From Bedellia somnulentella (taxonomy: Eukaryota > Arthropoda > Insecta > Lepidoptera > Bedelliidae): a stretch of DNA of 64,000 nucleotides. Under the pieces are notes generated by a model, which worked only from the letters and a program-made list of their open reading frames with translations, searched no databases and was not told the origin of the DNA. Made by a program: the position numbers and the translations under genes. Below, piece after piece: positions 62,153 to 64,000 of this stretch. The stretch's first letter is position 1, and each line of letters opens with the position of its first letter. The stretch lies in NCBI GenBank assembly GCA_963576735.1, contig OY755172.1:2666001-2730000 (forward strand). Direction: 5' to 3'.

Positions 62153-62406
62153 ATTTAAGATTTGACAATAAGCTTCGTGTGATTATGTCAAAGTCTCTGC
62201 TAGGGTCTTTGCCATTTGTCATTCGTGACCGCTTCAAAATGTATAGCCAATCGCAATCTGCCGGTATTACTGGGACATAAGATAATCTGCTTTAGTATGC
62301 AATTTTCTGTTGTGTGTTTTTTATAAGTGAATTAAGTTCTTTACCATCTTCTGGGCTGCGATCATGAATCATCATGACTTAGTAAAACTAAGCACAGGTT
62401 TTCTAA

Positions 62407-62693
62407 CAGTGTTTTCAACGTTAACAACCATGATAGATTAACCACACATATAGCATATTGGTGTAGGCCTGTAGGGTAAGCACGAGCGCTATTTTATCGA
62501 CACGATAACGGTTAGAATGAGATGGCAGTATACGATACTAAGTAAGTGCGTAAGAGATGGCTGCTTTATCCCACGCGATAACTAGTTTAAACACCGCTCG
62601 CGCTCGTACTAGTCGGGCTGATTTAGGATTCGGACTCATGCCTCTTTAAATTGGCGGCAGTGTTACTCTCACTAAACTAGCAGGGTTCGATTT
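62407..62693 (-). mobile_element. SINE-A split by small TIR MITE
   Basis: Reversed SINE-A (AACGTTAACAACCATGATAG ... TTGGTGTAGGCCTGTA) interrupted by the MITE at 62475-62612. It resumes as GTCGGGCTGATTTAGGATTC and the head remnant. Confidence 0.75.
62475..62612 (+). mobile_element. Small TIR MITE, copy 3, nested in SINE-A
   Basis: GGGTAAGCACGAGCGCTATT to AACACCGCTCGCGCTCGTAC; body nearly identical to 12498-12635. Its position inside a SINE-A shows the MITE was active after SINE-A spread. Confidence 0.82.
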
Positions 62694-62737
62694 CAACATA
62701 CATATAACCCCGTGGTTATATGTATGTTGTAACCGTT

Positions 62738-63449
62738 TATATATCCCTCAAATGGGTAGCCAGAAATTCAGAATCCGAAACTTCAGCCATTTGTGGAAGT
62801 TGTTTCGGGAAAAGATTGTATAATAATTCGGTATGCAAAGTTTTACAAAAGTGGTGCTGATTAGGAAACCATTTCGAGATATTATGTTTTTAAAACATAT
62901 TTTCTTCAAATGAAATCAAACAAAGCTAAGATGACCGTTATTTTAGCAAAATACTGTAACAGTATTTGACCTTCCGCGTTATTTCAAAGACAATCGTTTT
63001 TGCAGTTTATAAATAAAATATCGAAAATGAAAAGTTTGTTTAGTATTAAATCGTAATAACTTAATTTGAGATCACAAATTCGTGAAATGTTTTGCAATCA
63101 GCAACATATTTATTAAACATTTCGCTTTATTTGCATGTCGCTACGTGATATTTTCGATCGATGACGTCATTAAGTACAAAAGTTGAACAATCTTTAAAAA
63201 ATCATAACTTTGAAATTACTCATTTTAGGTGAAAAATATTCAAATTAGTCTTTTATTTTCGTGTTTGCTATCGAATAAAAATATTTAACAAATACCAAAA
63301 AAAAAACTTTGCATACCGAATTGTTATTGGTAATGGGTCTCCAACCGCATCACCCTAAAAGCACTTAAAATCTCTCTTAAAATCTCTCTTACGTACTCTC
63401 GCGGGAAGAAATAGGGTAGTGCTATTCTAAGCCAGCACTACACAGCGTT
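62738..63449 (-). mobile_element. SINE-B split by a TIR element
   Basis: Reversed SINE-B: 62738-62824 (CCTCAAATGGGTAGCCAGAA...) and 63323-63449 (GGTAATGGGTCTCCAACCGC...AAGCCAGCACTACACAGC) are the two halves. They are separated by the ~498-bp insertion. Confidence 0.87.
62825..63322. mobile_element. TIR element (CGGTATGCAAAGTTTT) inserted in SINE-B
   Basis: Ends CGGTATGCAAAGTTTT and AAAACTTTGCATACCG, each bordered outside by AATT (62825-62828, 63319-63322). AATT is either a 4-bp target duplication or part of the TIR. No ORF of note. Superfamily not assigned (Tc1-mariner TA and hAT 8-bp duplications both fail to fit). Confidence 0.82.
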
Positions 63450-63748
63450 GGATTTCAAGTATGCTCATTTCATGTTGTTTCATCTGATTAGTCTATTATA
63501 CGTACATATGACTAAGAATAATATTTCAAGATACAACCGAAACGTAATTTATCATCGCATTTAAGTGTCTTTGTCAGCAGTGTCACATAGCATTGAGTTA
63601 ATTATTAACACTGAACAAAGGCAGAGCTTATTACACTGAAACTCTGTTGTAACGTAACAAGAGGTGACGTTTCATGAGACCACATGTCTGGAGCAGCTGT
63701 GGCGTATCTTCAAAGTTTATATCCATGGTTTACATTTTGTAAGACTAT
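63450..63748. other. No gene recognised
   Basis: Nothing supported. Confidence 0.3.
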
Positions 63749-63885
63749 CGCCCGATTTCTGAATTAAGTATTCCAGCTGAGAACAACTTAAGTATCGTTC
63801 TGTCGCATTGAGGCTTAACAACTGAATGAGACAAAACGATACTTGAGTCGTTCTCAGCTTTAATACTCAATTCAGAAATCGGGCG
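63749..63885. mobile_element. Palindromic MITE, copy 2
   Basis: Same ends (CGCCCGATTTCTGAATTAAG / CAATTCAGAAATCGGGCG) and nearly the same body as 52651-52788, in the same orientation. Confidence 0.87.
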
Positions 63886-63907
63886 TAAATTTGATGTTTT
63901 GAAAGTG

Positions 63908-64000
63908 CCCTGTAGTGTTGGCTTAGAATGTCACTACCCCTTTCTACCCACGGGTATCATAAGAGGTGATTAAGGGTATGGGGCTTTTTCAAGTGGTTTT
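63908..64000 (+). mobile_element. SINE-B, cut by window end
   Basis: Forward head TGTAGTGTTGGCTTAGAATG through AAGGGTATGGGGCTTTTTCA; continues beyond the window. Confidence 0.8.

Noticed and set aside
1..64000. CRISPR array, phage, plasmid or bacterial operon
   Set aside because: No regularly spaced short direct repeats with unique spacers. Splice sites, SINEs and LINEs show eukaryotic (insect) DNA.

Overview
This window looks like nuclear DNA of an insect, most probably a moth or butterfly. It is AT-rich. It has small exons with GT/AG splice sites, a ZAD-C2H2 zinc-finger gene (an insect-expanded family), and dozens of copies of short interspersed repeats of a lepidopteran style. Nothing bacterial, viral or CRISPR-like is visible.

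Layout. (1) 1-11,200: the 3' part of a plus-strand host gene. Five exons (5033-11013) join in frame and encode a CUB-like segment, an LDL-receptor class A module, one transmembrane helix and a short tail with two PPxY motifs. Its introns are loaded with repeats and hold two broken partial copies of its own exons. (2) 11,200-17,100: repeats, a tRNA-like sequence, a TIR element and the first of two 681-bp hAT-type MITEs. (3) 18,276-19,748 (minus): an intact single-exon ZAD/C2H2 zinc-finger gene. (4) 20,481-26,073 (minus): an apparently complete non-LTR retrotransposon with two intact ORFs (gag-like, and EN-RT-RNase H), a poly(A) tail and a 9-bp target duplication. The second hAT MITE follows at 26,147-26,827 and matches the first at every base I compared. 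(5) 26,900-64,000: no convincing coding gene. It may be intergenic DNA or a long first intron behind a putative TE-free promoter/5'UTR at about 34,300-34,810. It is filled with SINEs, LINE tails, foldback elements, small MITEs and a 153-bp minisatellite.

Repeat names used here are mine. SINE-A is about 370 bp with a tRNA-like head. SINE-B is about 250 bp, runs from a TGTAGTGTCGGCTTAGAATA head to a (TATG)n tail, and has about 30 copies in both orientations. LINE-C is seen only as 3' ends encoding ...DRTKWRSIVSAYPNGN-stop. SINE-F has a tRNA-like head near 12,888 and pieces elsewhere.

The most interesting pattern is that SINE-A, SINE-B and LINE-C share the same ~45-50 bp 3' end (CTCTGsCwACCCC..GGGA..GsCGTGA plus a TATG/TTATG repeat). 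This suggests that one LINE retrotransposition machinery serves two otherwise unrelated SINE families. Other notable items are the exon relics in the LDLa gene, the intact retrotransposon, the identical hAT MITE pair carrying a captured tRNA/SINE piece, and several near-perfect long inverted repeats.
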